Assembly (NCBI RefSeq): GCF_052078665.1 | Contig: NZ_JBQJIK010000007.1 | Span: 62,001 to 126,000 of the forward strand | Direction: 5' to 3' | DNA from: Inquilinus sp052078665 | GTDB lineage: Bacteria > Pseudomonadota > Alphaproteobacteria > DSM-16000 > Inquilinaceae | DNA length: 64,000 nucleotides | In this document: in pieces, positions 19,558-28,636 of the stretch | Numbering within the stretch: the first letter of the stretch is position 1 | Layout of the letters: every line of letters begins with the position of its first letter | The notes under the pieces: model-generated | The model's input: only the letters and a program-made list of their open reading frames with translations | Told to the model about the DNA's origin: nothing | Database searches by the model: none | Position numbers and translations under genes: made by a program

Positions 19558-20016
19558 ATGACCGAAGCCGTCTCCATCGCCGTCACCCGCCTGCCGCATG
19601 GCGCCGACCTGCCTTTGCCCACCGCCGCCACCGCGCAGTCGGCCGGGCTGGACCTGCTCGCGGCCGTGGCGGAGCCGGTGACGGTGGCGCCCGGACGCCG
19701 GGTGCTGATCCCGACCGGCATCGCCATCGCCCTGCCGGGCGGCTGGGAGGCGCAGGTGCGCCCACGCTCCGGCCTCGCCCTCAAGCACGGCATCACCATC
19801 GTCAACGCGCCCGGCACGATCGACTCCGACTACCGGGGCGAGATCGGTGTGGTGCTGATCAACCATGGCGACGAGCCGGTCGCCATCACCCGGGGCATGC
19901 GCATCGCCCAGATGGTCGTGGCCCGCCACGCGATCGTCGCCTGGGACGAGCGGCCGAACCTCGACGCCACCGCCCGCGGTACGGGCGGCTATGGATCCAC
20001 CGGAACGGGAGCCTGA
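19558..20016 (+). CDS. dut: dUTP diphosphatase
   Basis: Hydrolyses dUTP to dUMP, keeping uracil out of DNA and feeding thymidylate synthesis. Homotrimeric enzyme of 152 residues with all five motifs visible: AGLDLLA (motif 1), PRSGLALKHGI (motif 2), GTIDSDYRGEIGVVLINHG (motif 3), RIAQMV (motif 4) and the C-terminal RGTGGYGSTG (motif 5). It is immediately downstream of coaBC and 3 bp upstream of the Rrf2 gene, so it is probably in one transcript with both. Confidence 0.96.
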   Translation: MTEAVSIAVTRLPHGADLPLPTAATAQSAGLDLLAAVAEPVTVAPGRRVLIPTGIAIALPGGWEAQVRPRSGLALKHGITIVNAPGTIDSDYRGEIGVVLINHGDEPVAITRGMRIAQMVVARHAIVAWDERPNLDATARGTGGYGSTGTGA

Positions 20017-20019
20017 CGG

Positions 20020-20478
20020 ATGTTCCGCCTGCCGAAGAAGATGCTGTTCGCGATCGAGGCGGTCCTCGACATCGCCTACAACGCCGTCGACACGCCGGTG
20101 CAGAGCGCCGAGATCACCAAACGCCAGGGCATCCCGCGCCGGTATCTGGAGCAGGTGCTGCAGCAGCTGGTCCGGGTCGACATCCTGACCGGGGTGCGCG
20201 GGCCTCGCGGCGGCTATCGCCTAGCCCGGGAGCGCCGGCGGATCACGGTCGGCGAGATCGTCCGCGCCATCCGCTCGCTGGAGACGGCGGCGGATGACGA
20301 GGAGGCGCTGCCGCCGGGATCCCGTCTGGGCCAGGAGGTCGTCCGTCCGCTCTGGGCCGAGCTGCAGGAGGAGGCGGTCAAGAGGCTCGACGCGCTGAGC
20401 ATCGAGGATCTGGCCAATCAGGCCCGCGAGAAGGGCATCCCGCGCGAGCGGGCTGCCCCCGTCGACTTCTCGATCTGA
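20020..20478 (+). CDS. Rrf2-family regulator without cysteines
   Basis: 152-residue winged-helix repressor of the Rrf2 family. The HTH is in AEITKRQGIPRRYLEQVLQQLVR (~35-57), with the wing GVRGPRGGYRLAR (~66-78). IscR/NsrR-type members hold an Fe-S cluster by three cysteines near residues 90-105; this protein has no cysteine at all, so it cannot. CymR/CysR-like members that lack the cluster control cysteine synthesis, and cysK lies directly downstream. A cysK regulator is therefore the likeliest role, though this is inference. Confidence 0.85.
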   Translation: MFRLPKKMLFAIEAVLDIAYNAVDTPVQSAEITKRQGIPRRYLEQVLQQLVRVDILTGVRGPRGGYRLARERRRITVGEIVRAIRSLETAADDEEALPPGSRLGQEVVRPLWAELQEEAVKRLDALSIEDLANQAREKGIPRERAAPVDFSI

Positions 20479-20530
20479 CAGAGACCGTCCGGGTTGATCC
20501 GAGCGGCTGGCCTTCCCCAGGGCCGGCGCG

Positions 20531-20555
20531 TATAAATGTTGAACGCCAATTTAAC
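20531..20555 (+). promoter_or_regulatory. Candidate -10 box and regulator dyad for cysK
   Basis: TATAAA (20531-20536) is followed by GTTGAA-N6-TTTAAC (20538-20555), an inverted repeat with one mismatch, ahead of the GGAGAG ribosome site and ATG of cysK. No clear -35 hexamer is seen, as expected for an activator- or repressor-tuned promoter. The neighbouring Rrf2 protein could bind the dyad. Confidence 0.35.
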
Positions 20556-20571
20556 GCCCTTGGAGAGTAAT

Positions 20572-21546
<975 letters not shown>

Positions 21547-21572
21547 GTTCCGCCTTCTCAGTGCGTGCGGGG

Positions 21573-21598
21573 GAAGCGGGCCTTCGGGCCCGCTTCTT
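21573..21598 (+). terminator. Terminator of cysK with TTCG tetraloop
   Basis: A perfect 10-bp stem, GAAGCGGGCC (21573-21582) with GGCCCGCTTC (21587-21596), closed by a TTCG tetraloop and followed by TT. It begins 26 bp after the cysK stop codon. Confidence 0.8.
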
Positions 21599-21743
21599 AC
21601 GAGCCCGCCCGATACTGCTACTGGCGCGGCCGCCTGATGGCGGTTTCTGCGCTTCCGGTGCTCACGGACTATAACGTCCGCTGCGCGCCGGTTCTCGAAA
21701 CCACCACCAGCCGACTCACGCCAGCGCAGTCTCGAACGAGCTC

Positions 21744-23342
21744 TCATTTGTGCCCCGGCAGCGGGACGACCCGGCCGATGCCGACCGCGGCGAGGAAGTC
21801 CGGGTCGTGGCTGGCCACCAGCAGGGCGCCGTCATAGCCGGCCACCGCCCGCTCGATCGCCGCGATCGAGTCGAGGTCGAGATGGTTGGTCGGCTCGTCC
21901 AGGATCAGCAGCCGCGGCGGCCGCGGCCCGCCCAGCACGCAGGCCAGCGCCGCCCGCAGCGTCTCGCCGCCGCTGAGGTCGCCGACCCGGCGCAGCGCCG
22001 TGTCGGCGCGGAACAGGAAGCGCGCCAGCGCCGCCCGGCAGGCATTGTCGGTCGCGTCTGGATGCATCGCCCGGAAGTTCTCCAGGATGGTTCGCTCCGG
22101 CCGCAGCCCGCCGGCCCGCTGGTCGAGCATGGCGATGCCGCCGCCGAAGCGCCGGACCCGGCCCTCGTCGGACTCCAGCTCCCCGGCCGCGAGGCGCAGC
22201 AAAGTCGATTTGCCGGCGCCGTTCGGTCCGGTCACCGCCACCCGCTCCGGCCCGGTCAGGGCGAAGGACAGGTCTTGCAGCACCGGCCGCGCCGCGCCCG
22301 GCGGCGCCCAGGAGACATGCTCGAAGGCGAGGACGGATGTGCCGGCGGCCAGCCCGGTGGACGGCAGCGACGCCGCCAGCGTCTCGGTCCGCTCGACCGC
22401 GGTGCGCGCCTCAGCCAGCGCCGCCTCGGCCCCCTCTTCCCGGCGGTCGCGCAGGCCGGTCTGGCGCCCCTGGCTCTGCCCGGCCTTCTCCTTCTTGAAG
22501 TCCAGCAGGATCTTGGCCTGGCCACCGCCGGCGCGGGATTTCCGGGCGCGGGAATCGCTGCGGGCCTTGCGCTCCAGCGCCGCCTGCCGCTCCCGCGCCA
22601 GCCGCGCCGCCTCCTGCTCCGCATGCGCCAGGCCGCGCTGCGCCGCCTCGGCATCGGCCTCGCGCCGGGCGCGGTAGTCGTCCCAGTTGCCGCCATAGAA
22701 GCGAGCGCCGAGGCTGGAGAGCTCGACGATCCGGTCCATCCGGCGCAGCACTCCGCGGTCGTGGCTGACCACCAGGGCGCCGCCGCGCCAGCTTTCCAGC
22801 AGGGCGCAGACGGCATCGCGGCCGTCGGCGTCGAGATTGTTGGTCGGCTCGTCCAGCACCAGCATGTCCGGCGGGTCGACCAGCAGCCCGGCCAGGGCCA
22901 GGCGGGTGGCCTCGCCGCCGCTGAGGGTGCCGAGCGGCCGGCGCAGGTCGAGATCGGCGGGCAGGCCGAGCCTGGGCAGCGCCGCGGCCGCGCGCTCCTC
23001 CACCGTCCAGTCGGCGGCGGCGAGGTCCTCCTCGTCGCCCTGCCCCGCCAGCAGCCGGTCGAGCCGGGCCAGGGCCGGGGCGATGCCGAGCGCGTCGGCG
23101 GCGGTCATGCCGGGCATGACCCGGACGGCCTGGGGCAGCAGGCCGATGCGGCCCTGGCGCACGATCCGGCCGGATTGCGGCGGGATCTCGCCCAGCAGCA
23201 GGCGCAGCAGCGTCGACTTGCCGACGCCGTTGCGGCCGACGAGGCCCGTCCGTTCCGCCCCGAAGGCGAGCGTCAGATCCTCGAACAGCGGGCGATGGTC
23301 AGGGGTGTGGTGGGACAGCGACTCGGCGGCAAGGAGAGGCAT
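21744..23342 (-). CDS. ABC-F family ATPase
   Basis: 532-residue soluble protein with two ABC ATPase domains and no membrane segments. Walker A motifs are GRNGVGKST (~37) and GPNGAGKST (~372), each domain has an LSGGE signature, and both Walker B motifs end in DEPTN. A charged, Arg/Lys/Glu-rich linker (~230-330) joins them. ABC-F proteins act on the ribosome as translation factors or antibiotic-protection proteins. This one is nearest the Uup/YheS-like housekeeping class by length, but the exact subfamily cannot be fixed by eye. It stands alone, transcribed toward cysK. Confidence 0.88.
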   Translation of the reverse strand: MPLLAAESLSHHTPDHRPLFEDLTLAFGAERTGLVGRNGVGKSTLLRLLLGEIPPQSGRIVRQGRIGLLPQAVRVMPGMTAADALGIAPALARLDRLLAGQGDEEDLAAADWTVEERAAAALPRLGLPADLDLRRPLGTLSGGEATRLALAGLLVDPPDMLVLDEPTNNLDADGRDAVCALLESWRGGALVVSHDRGVLRRMDRIVELSSLGARFYGGNWDDYRARREADAEAAQRGLAHAEQEAARLARERQAALERKARSDSRARKSRAGGGQAKILLDFKKEKAGQSQGRQTGLRDRREEGAEAALAEARTAVERTETLAASLPSTGLAAGTSVLAFEHVSWAPPGAARPVLQDLSFALTGPERVAVTGPNGAGKSTLLRLAAGELESDEGRVRRFGGGIAMLDQRAGGLRPERTILENFRAMHPDATDNACRAALARFLFRADTALRRVGDLSGGETLRAALACVLGGPRPPRLLILDEPTNHLDLDSIAAIERAVAGYDGALLVASHDPDFLAAVGIGRVVPLPGHK

Positions 23343-23494
23343 GGCGGCTCGACGGATGCAGCGTGACGGGGCGGGTGAAGTGCCGTTCCGTCCTGCGTTC
23401 CATCGGGGCCCCTCCTGCTGTGCGAGGCCGGCAGCATAGACAGCGTGCCGCCGCCGCGCTAGCCCGGAGGGGCGACGCAGCCGAGGAGCCGACG

Positions 23495-24598
23495 ATGACG
23501 CATAAGCCGCGGGCCCGGGAGCTGGGCATCCCCTTCGACGGCGAGCCCGGGCCGCTCAACGCCATCACCGACATCGCCGGGATCGAGGTCGGGTTCGCCA
23601 CCATCATCACCGGCGACGGCAGGCTGGAGGTCGGGCGCGGGCCGGCCCGCACCGGCGTCACCGCCATCCTGCCGCGCGGACGGGTGTTCGACCCGGTCTT
23701 CGCCGGCACCGCCGTGCTGAACGGCAATGGCGAGATGACCGGCACGATCTGGATCGAGGAATCGGGCTTCCTCGAAGGGCCGGTGATGATCACCAACAGC
23801 CACAGCGTCGGCACCGTGCGCGACGCCGTGGTCGGCTGGCAGGGCCGAAACCGGCTGGTGGCGCCGCTGGACCACGACATCTACTGGTGCCTGCCGGTGG
23901 TGGCAGAAACCTATGACGGGACCCTGAACGACATCAACGGCTTCCACGTCACGGCTGAGCATGCGGTCGAGGCCCTGGACGGCGCCCGGCCGGGACCGGT
24001 GGCGGAGGGCAATGTCGGCGGCGGCACCGGCATGTCGCTGTTCGGATTCAAGGGTGGTACCGGCACGGCCTCGCGTCAGCTCTCACCTGAGGAGGGCGGC
24101 CACACCGTCGGCGTGCTGGTGCAGGGCAATTTCGGCCGCCGCAAGAACCTGATGATCGCCGGCGTGCCGGTCGGGCACGAGATCCCGGACCTGCTGCCCG
24201 ACCCGGCCTCGGACCGCGACACCGGCTCGATCATCGTCGTCATCGCCACCGACGCGCCGCTGCTGCCGCACCAGCTGAAGCGCCTGGCCCGGCGCGCGCC
24301 GGTCGGCATCGCCCGCACCGGAGGCTATGGCGCCAATGGCAGCGGCGACATCTTCCTCGCCTTTTCAACGGCCAATCCCGGTGCCTTCAGCCGCAAGGAC
24401 AGCCGGCTGGTGCAGGTGCTGCCGAACGACGCCATGGACGGGCTGATCGAGGCCGCGGCCCAGGCGACCGAGGAGGCGATCGTCAACGCCCTGGTCGCGG
24501 CCGAGACCATGACCGGCCGCGACGGCAACACGCTGCATGCGATCCTGCATGAACGGCTGCGGGAGATCCTGAGGAAATACAATCGGCTGGCAAGCTGA
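23495..24598 (+). CDS. P1-family aminopeptidase (DmpA-like)
   Basis: 367-residue Ntn-type hydrolase related to L-aminopeptidase D-Ala-esterase DmpA. These enzymes are made as a proenzyme and cut themselves before a nucleophilic serine; the matching site here is GGYGANGSGDIFLAFST, with Ser283. Other family blocks are TDIAGIEVG (~24), NSHSVGTVRDAV (~104) and EGNVGGGTGMSLFGFKGG (~170). It releases N-terminal residues from peptides or peptide-like compounds; the natural substrate is unknown. ATG 23495 follows a GAGG site. It converges on ccrM across a palindromic repeat. Confidence 0.88.
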   Translation: MTHKPRARELGIPFDGEPGPLNAITDIAGIEVGFATIITGDGRLEVGRGPARTGVTAILPRGRVFDPVFAGTAVLNGNGEMTGTIWIEESGFLEGPVMITNSHSVGTVRDAVVGWQGRNRLVAPLDHDIYWCLPVVAETYDGTLNDINGFHVTAEHAVEALDGARPGPVAEGNVGGGTGMSLFGFKGGTGTASRQLSPEEGGHTVGVLVQGNFGRRKNLMIAGVPVGHEIPDLLPDPASDRDTGSIIVVIATDAPLLPHQLKRLARRAPVGIARTGGYGANGSGDIFLAFSTANPGAFSRKDSRLVQVLPNDAMDGLIEAAAQATEEAIVNALVAAETMTGRDGNTLHAILHERLREILRKYNRLAS

Positions 24599-24611
24599 AC
24601 TAAGGTGAGAT

Positions 24612-24690
24612 GTAGGTTGGGTTCGCTCTTGCGAACCCAACGCAAGTTCAGGCTGCAAGATGTTGGGTTCGCGGGGCGAACCCAACCTAC
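24612..24690. repeat. Composite palindromic repeat between convergent genes
   Basis: GTAGGTTGGGTTCGC (24612-24626) and its reverse complement (24676-24690) bracket two further copies, so the unit folds either as two hairpins (24616-24641 and 24662-24686) or as one long outer stem. It fills the gap between the convergent peptidase and ccrM genes and may act as a two-way terminator. GTAGGTTGGGTT motifs are common bacterial interspersed repeats. Confidence 0.8.
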
Positions 24691-24693
24691 GAT

Positions 24694-25812
24694 TCAATGC
24701 ACCGCCATCTCGGCCCGGATCTTCTGGCGCAGCAGGTCGATCGGGGCCAGCCGGTCGCGCTGCGCCTCGTAGTGCCAGAAGGTCCAACCGTTGCAGGACG
24801 GCGCGCCCTGCAGCGCCGCGCCGACCCGGTGGATCGACCCGGCATGGTCGCCCTCGCTGTTGCTGGCGATCAGCGTGCCGTCGGCCCGCACCTTGGCGAC
24901 GTAGCGGCGCTGGGTGTCGAACAGCCGGTCGCCCGGCCGCAGCATGCCGCGCTCCAGCACCCAGCCGAAGGGCACGCGCGGCGCCTGGCGCTTCGACAGG
25001 GTGTCGAGCATGCTCGGGTCGGCCGGCGACTCGATCGCGGCGATGCGCTGGGCGGCGACCCGGGCATAGATCTCCTCGCGCTCGACGCCGATGAACCTGC
25101 GGCCCAGGCGCTTGGCCACGGCGCCGGTGGTGCCGCTGCCGAAGAACGGGTCGAGGATGGTCTCCCCCGCCCGGGTCGAGGACAGCAGGACGCGCCACAG
25201 CAGGGCCTCCGGCTTCTGCGTCGGATGCGCCTTGCGGCCGTCGATCTTCAGGCGCTCGCCGCCGCTGCAGATCGGCAGCGTCCAGTCGCTGCGCATCTGC
25301 AGTTCCTCGTTCAGCGCCTTCATGGCGTCGTAGTTGAAGGTGTAGCGGCTGTCGGGCGACTTGGCGGCCCAGATCAGCGTCTCATGCGCGTTGGTGAAGC
25401 GGGTGCCGCGGAAGTTCGGCATCGGGTTCGCCTTGCGCCAGACGATGTCGTTCAGGATCCAGAAGCCGAGATCCTGCAGGATGGCGCCGACCCGGAAGAT
25501 GTTGTGGTAAGTGCCGATCACCCATAGCGTGCCGTCGTCCTTCAGCGCGTGGCGCGCCGCGGTCAGCCAGTCCCGGGTGAACCGGTCATAGGTGGCGAGG
25601 TCGCTGAACTTGTCCCACTCCGCATCGACGCCGTCGACCCGGCTCTCGTCCGGCCGGCGCAGCTCGCCCCCCAACTGCAAATTGTAGGGCGGGTCGGCGA
25701 ACACGCAATCGACCGAGCCGGCGGGCAGCGATCGCATCGCCGAGATGCAGTCGCCGAGGACGATTCGGCAGCCCGGCGGCAGGCGCTCGGTGATGGTGGG
25801 TGATTCGCTCAT
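24694..25812 (-). CDS. ccrM: CcrM-type GANTC adenine methyltransferase
   Basis: Orphan N6-adenine DNA methyltransferase of the alphaproteobacterial cell-cycle circuit. 372 residues with beta-class order: catalytic DPPYNLQL at 40-47, then the SAM motif DPFFGSGTTGAVAKRLGR near 215. The C-terminal ~100 residues (GWVLERGMLRPGDRLFD...GSIHRVGAALQGAPSCNGW) form the CcrM-specific domain needed for DNA recognition. No restriction enzyme gene is adjacent, as expected for CcrM. Located about 4 kb from dnaA, whose leader contains a GANTC site. Confidence 0.95.
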   Translation of the reverse strand: MSESPTITERLPPGCRIVLGDCISAMRSLPAGSVDCVFADPPYNLQLGGELRRPDESRVDGVDAEWDKFSDLATYDRFTRDWLTAARHALKDDGTLWVIGTYHNIFRVGAILQDLGFWILNDIVWRKANPMPNFRGTRFTNAHETLIWAAKSPDSRYTFNYDAMKALNEELQMRSDWTLPICSGGERLKIDGRKAHPTQKPEALLWRVLLSSTRAGETILDPFFGSGTTGAVAKRLGRRFIGVEREEIYARVAAQRIAAIESPADPSMLDTLSKRQAPRVPFGWVLERGMLRPGDRLFDTQRRYVAKVRADGTLIASNSEGDHAGSIHRVGAALQGAPSCNGWTFWHYEAQRDRLAPIDLLRQKIRAEMAVH

Positions 25813-25860
25813 AGGGCGACGATGATTCGCCGCGGAGTCGCCGTCAATCCCCCGTTTGAA

Positions 25861-26481
25861 TCAGCCGGTTATGGCGAGTCGCTGCAGCACCGGGGCAAAC
25901 GACCGGCGATGATGCTCGCAGACCCCGATGCGGTCGAGCGCGGCGATATGCTCGGGCGTGCCGTAGCCGGCGTTGCGTTCCCACCCATAGCCGCGATGGA
26001 GGGTGGACAGACGCAACATCTCGTGGTCACGCACAACTTTTGCGAGGATCGAGGCCGCCGCGATCGACAGCGACAGGGCGTCGCCGCCGACCACCGCGCG
26101 GCCGTCGCAAGGCAGTCCGTCGGGCACCTTGTTGCCGTCGATCAATGCGATCTCCGGACGCTCCGGCAGGGCATCGAGCGCCCGCCGCATCGCCAGCATG
26201 CTGGCCTGGAGGATGTTGATTCGGTCGATCTCCTCGACCGTCGCCCAGCCGATGCCGACCTGCGCCACCGCCCGGATGCGCGGCACCAGCGCCTCGCGCC
26301 GCTGTGCCGTCAGCACCTTGCTGTCATCTATAAGGAGAGCGAGATCGGGGTCGAGCGGCCGGATCAGCACCACCGCCGCGGCCAGCACCGGGCCGGCCAG
26401 CGGGCCGCGGCCGACCTCATCCAGCCCGGCGACGCTCCGCACCGGGGCGCCGCACTCGATCTCGAGACTCCAATCCGGCAT
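25861..26481 (-). CDS. rnhB: Ribonuclease HII
   Basis: Removes ribonucleotides and RNA primers from DNA-RNA hybrids. 206 residues. The active-site motif AGLDEVGRGPLAGPV (Asp and Glu near residues 20-21) is followed by DSKVLTAQRRE, ALIDGNKVP and the late aspartate in AKVVRDHEM. The start at 26481 follows AGGAGGG; an ATG 48 bp upstream adds a proline- and arginine-rich leader without a ribosome site. Downstream of ccrM on the same strand in the rnhB-ccrM order common in alphaproteobacteria. Confidence 0.95.
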   Translation of the reverse strand: MPDWSLEIECGAPVRSVAGLDEVGRGPLAGPVLAAAVVLIRPLDPDLALLIDDSKVLTAQRREALVPRIRAVAQVGIGWATVEEIDRINILQASMLAMRRALDALPERPEIALIDGNKVPDGLPCDGRAVVGGDALSLSIAAASILAKVVRDHEMLRLSTLHRGYGWERNAGYGTPEHIAALDRIGVCEHHRRSFAPVLQRLAITG

Positions 26482-26562
26482 GCCCACCCTCCTGGTGGAG
26501 GGCATAGCGCCGGCGGGCCGAAGAGCCAAGGCCGAAGCGTCGGGCCGGTGCTCAGCCGCGAT

Positions 26563-26787
26563 TCAAGCGGGCTGATCCGAAAGGTCGAGACGCCGCTCGA
26601 TCCGGTCGAGCCGATCGTGGATGCGATCGAACCGCCCGCCGATTTCGGCGCGGAACTCGGCGCCATCGCGCTCCAGATGCGCCAGATGCCGCTCGATCGC
26701 CGCAAGGCGGACGCGCTGCTCGCGCTGTTCCGACCGCATCTCCGCCACGTCGGCGCGGACGGCGCGCAGAAGCTCGATGACGGACAT
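26563..26787 (-). CDS. Small coiled-coil protein
   Basis: 74-residue protein beginning MSVIELLRAVRADVAEMRSE after a clear AGGAGGGG site at 26788-26802. It is almost wholly helical, with heptad spacing of hydrophobics and many Arg/Glu residues, and ends in the repeated pattern DRIHDRLDRIERRL. No cysteines and no membrane segment. It lies between the radical SAM gene and rnhB on the same strand, 14 bp after the former's stop. I do not recognise a family; an oligomerising accessory protein is plausible. Confidence 0.7.
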   Translation of the reverse strand: MSVIELLRAVRADVAEMRSEQREQRVRLAAIERHLAHLERDGAEFRAEIGGRFDRIHDRLDRIERRLDLSDQPA

Positions 26788-26801
26788 CTGACCGCCCCTC
26801 C

Positions 26802-27908
26802 TTAGAACAAGGACATCTGATCCCCCGGCCGCGGCGGCGGGGAGAACTGGGTGGTGTCGAGGGTCCAGCGCTTGCGGTCGAGGCCGAGGCGGCGGACGGC
26901 GTGGTTGAAGCGGGCCCGGATCAGGTCGGCCACCGGCCCCTCGCCGCGATGCCGCTCGCCGAAGCCGGATTTGTAGAGCCGGCCGCCGCGGGTCTGGCGG
27001 ATCAGCGACATCACCCGGCCAGCCCGGTCCGGCGCATGCGCCTGCAGCCATTCCTCGAACAGGCCGGCGATCTCCAGCGGCAGCCGCAGCAGGGTCCAGC
27101 CGGCGGCGGTGGCGCCGGCCTTCACCGCCGCCTCCAGCACCTGCTCCAGCGAATGGTCGTTGAGGCCGGGGATCATCGGCGAGGTCAGCACGATCACCGG
27201 GATGCCGGCCTGGGTCAGCTGGCGCATCGTCTCCAGCCGGCGCGGCGGCGTCGCCGCCCGCGGCTCCAGCGTCCGCGCCAGCTCGCGGTCGAGGGTCGAC
27301 AGCGAGATGCAGACCGCCGCCAGTCCCTTGGCCGCCATCGGCGCCAGCAGGTCGATGTCGCGGGTGATCAGCGCCGATTTGGTGACGATGCCGAGGGGAT
27401 GGTTGAAGCGCGACAGCACCTCGATCACCCGGCGGGTCAGCTTCAGCTCGCGCTCGATCGGCTGGTACGGGTCGGTGTTGGTGCCCATCGCCATCACCGC
27501 CGGGACGTAGCCGGGGCGCCGCAGCTCGGCCTCCAGCAGCTCTGGCGCGTCCGGCTTGTAGAACAGCTGGGTCTCGAAATCGAGGCCGGGCGACAGGCCC
27601 AGCCAGGCATGGGTCGGCCGGGCGAAGCAGTAGATGCAGCCGTGCTCGCAGCCCCGGTAGGGGTTGATCGAGCGGTCGAACATGATGTCCGGCGAGTCGT
27701 TGCGCGTGATGATGGTGCGGGCGGTGTCGACATGCAGCTGCGTGCGCAGCGGCGGCTCCTCCTCATCCTCCGGCGCCATTCCCGCCCAGCCGTCATCGAC
27801 CCGGTGCCGGGTCGCGGCCTCGAAGCGGCCGGTGTGGTTGCTGACCGCACCGCGCCCCTTGCGCGGCTGGTCCGGCAGTTCGTCGAGTTCGGGGGGCTTG
27901 ATCGGCAT
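26802..27908 (-). CDS. Radical SAM protein, PA0069/Rv2578c family, SplB-related
   Basis: 368-residue radical SAM enzyme. The cluster-binding motif CEHGCIYCFARP gives Cys87, Cys91 and Cys94, and NPYRGCEHGCIYC is the family mark. The family is distantly related to spore photoproduct lyase, but its substrate is unknown. The start at 27908 fits leaderless translation: the predicted -10 box ends 7 bases before the ATG and there is no ribosome site. A LexA box overlaps that promoter, so the gene is probably induced by DNA damage. This supports a role in DNA lesion handling, still inference. rpsT is divergent upstream. Confidence 0.88.
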   Translation of the reverse strand: MPIKPPELDELPDQPRKGRGAVSNHTGRFEAATRHRVDDGWAGMAPEDEEEPPLRTQLHVDTARTIITRNDSPDIMFDRSINPYRGCEHGCIYCFARPTHAWLGLSPGLDFETQLFYKPDAPELLEAELRRPGYVPAVMAMGTNTDPYQPIERELKLTRRVIEVLSRFNHPLGIVTKSALITRDIDLLAPMAAKGLAAVCISLSTLDRELARTLEPRAATPPRRLETMRQLTQAGIPVIVLTSPMIPGLNDHSLEQVLEAAVKAGATAAGWTLLRLPLEIAGLFEEWLQAHAPDRAGRVMSLIRQTRGGRLYKSGFGERHRGEGPVADLIRARFNHAVRRLGLDRKRWTLDTTQFSPPPRPGDQMSLF

Positions 27909-27910
27909 GA

Positions 27911-27925
27911 GAACAAATATAGAAC
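27911..27925 (-). promoter_or_regulatory. LexA box (GTTC-N7-GTTC)
   Basis: On the minus strand the sequence reads GTTCTATATTTGTTC, an exact match to the direct-repeat GTTC-N7-GTTC operator of alphaproteobacterial LexA. It ends 2 bases before the radical SAM start codon and covers the predicted -10 hexamer. Confidence 0.75.
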
Positions 27926-27944
27926 AAAAGAACCGGCTTGCCAA
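27916..27944 (-). promoter_or_regulatory. Promoter of the radical SAM gene
   Basis: On the minus strand TTGGCA (27944-27939) and TATATT (27921-27916) are 17 bp apart, each matching 5 of 6 consensus bases. Transcription would begin at or within a base or two of the ATG at 27908, giving a leaderless message. Confidence 0.65.
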
Positions 27945-27995
27945 TACCCCCCGGGCAGCCCCACATGTCGGCCGCAGGCAGCGCCGAGACTCGTC

Positions 27996-28024
27996 TTGAC
28001 GCCCGGGCGCGAAGGGACTATCAA
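27996..28024 (+). promoter_or_regulatory. Promoter of rpsT
   Basis: TTGACG (27996-28001) and TATCAA (28019-28024) with a 17-bp spacer, about 50 bp before the rpsT ATG. The -35 is near-consensus, fitting a highly expressed ribosomal protein gene. Confidence 0.6.
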
Positions 28025-28073
28025 GCGCCCTCGATTTTCTTGGGGCCGTCGTGGGCCCGAACTGGGACCGACA

Positions 28074-28334
28074 ATGGCCAACCACAAGTCCGCCGAGAAG
28101 CGCATCCGCCAGACCGAGCGTCGCACGGTCGTCAACCGCAACCGCGTCAGCCGCATCCGCACCTTCGTCAAGAAGGTCGAGACGGCGATCGAGTCCGGCG
28201 ACAAGGCCGCCGCGGCCGAGGCGCTGAAGGCGGCGCAGCCGGAGATGCATCGCGGCGTCACCAAGGGCGTGCTGCAGAAGAACACGGTCGCGCGCAAGCT
28301 GTCGCGCCTGTCCGGCCGCATCAAGGCTCTCTAA
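28074..28334 (+). CDS. rpsT: 30S ribosomal protein S20
   Basis: 86-residue basic protein of the small ribosomal subunit, binding 16S rRNA. MANHKSAEKRIRQTERRTVVNRN is the standard S20 N-terminus, and the protein ends KNTVARKLSRLSGRIKAL. Length is normal. Position directly upstream of dnaA is conserved in alphaproteobacteria. It has its own promoter and a strong terminator, so it is separated from dnaA transcription. Confidence 0.97.
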   Translation: MANHKSAEKRIRQTERRTVVNRNRVSRIRTFVKKVETAIESGDKAAAAEALKAAQPEMHRGVTKGVLQKNTVARKLSRLSGRIKAL

Positions 28335-28349
28335 GCCCGGAACACCGAG

Positions 28350-28386
28350 AAGCCGTTCCGCGGCGGTGGCCGCGGAACGGCTTTTC
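28350..28386 (+). terminator. Terminator of rpsT
   Basis: A perfect 15-bp stem, AAGCCGTTCCGCGGC (28350-28364) with its complement at 28369-28383, a GGTG loop and a run of four T. It lies 15 bp after the rpsT stop codon. Confidence 0.88.
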
Positions 28387-28473
28387 TCATGTCCAGGGGA
28401 ACGGTGGATGCGGCACAACCTGCCGCGGTCCGGGACCGTTTTTTGCGTTTTAGGGTGGTCCGGATTTGTTCCG

Positions 28474-28503
28474 TTGCCAGCCCTTGCCCACCCTGCATAT
28501 GAT
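28474..28503 (+). promoter_or_regulatory. Candidate dnaA promoter
   Basis: TTGCCA (28474-28479) and TATGAT (28498-28503) each match 5 of 6 consensus bases, with an 18-bp spacer. If used, the dnaA mRNA would carry a leader of about 325 bases, longer than usual and available for post-transcriptional control. Confidence 0.5.
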
Positions 28504-28636
28504 CGTCGTTCGCCTGCTATCGGCAGGTTGAAGATCGCCTCAGGACACAACTTGCCCGGCTACCAGCCTTCATCATGAAGATTGGCAGAAGTCCGTGAGC
28601 GTCCCTGAGCAACACTCGTACACTTTCTATTAATCA

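Noticed and set aside
21565..21837. Small plus-strand frame after cysK
   Set aside because: It begins in front of the cysK terminator hairpin, reads through it and runs into the ABC-F gene on the other strand.
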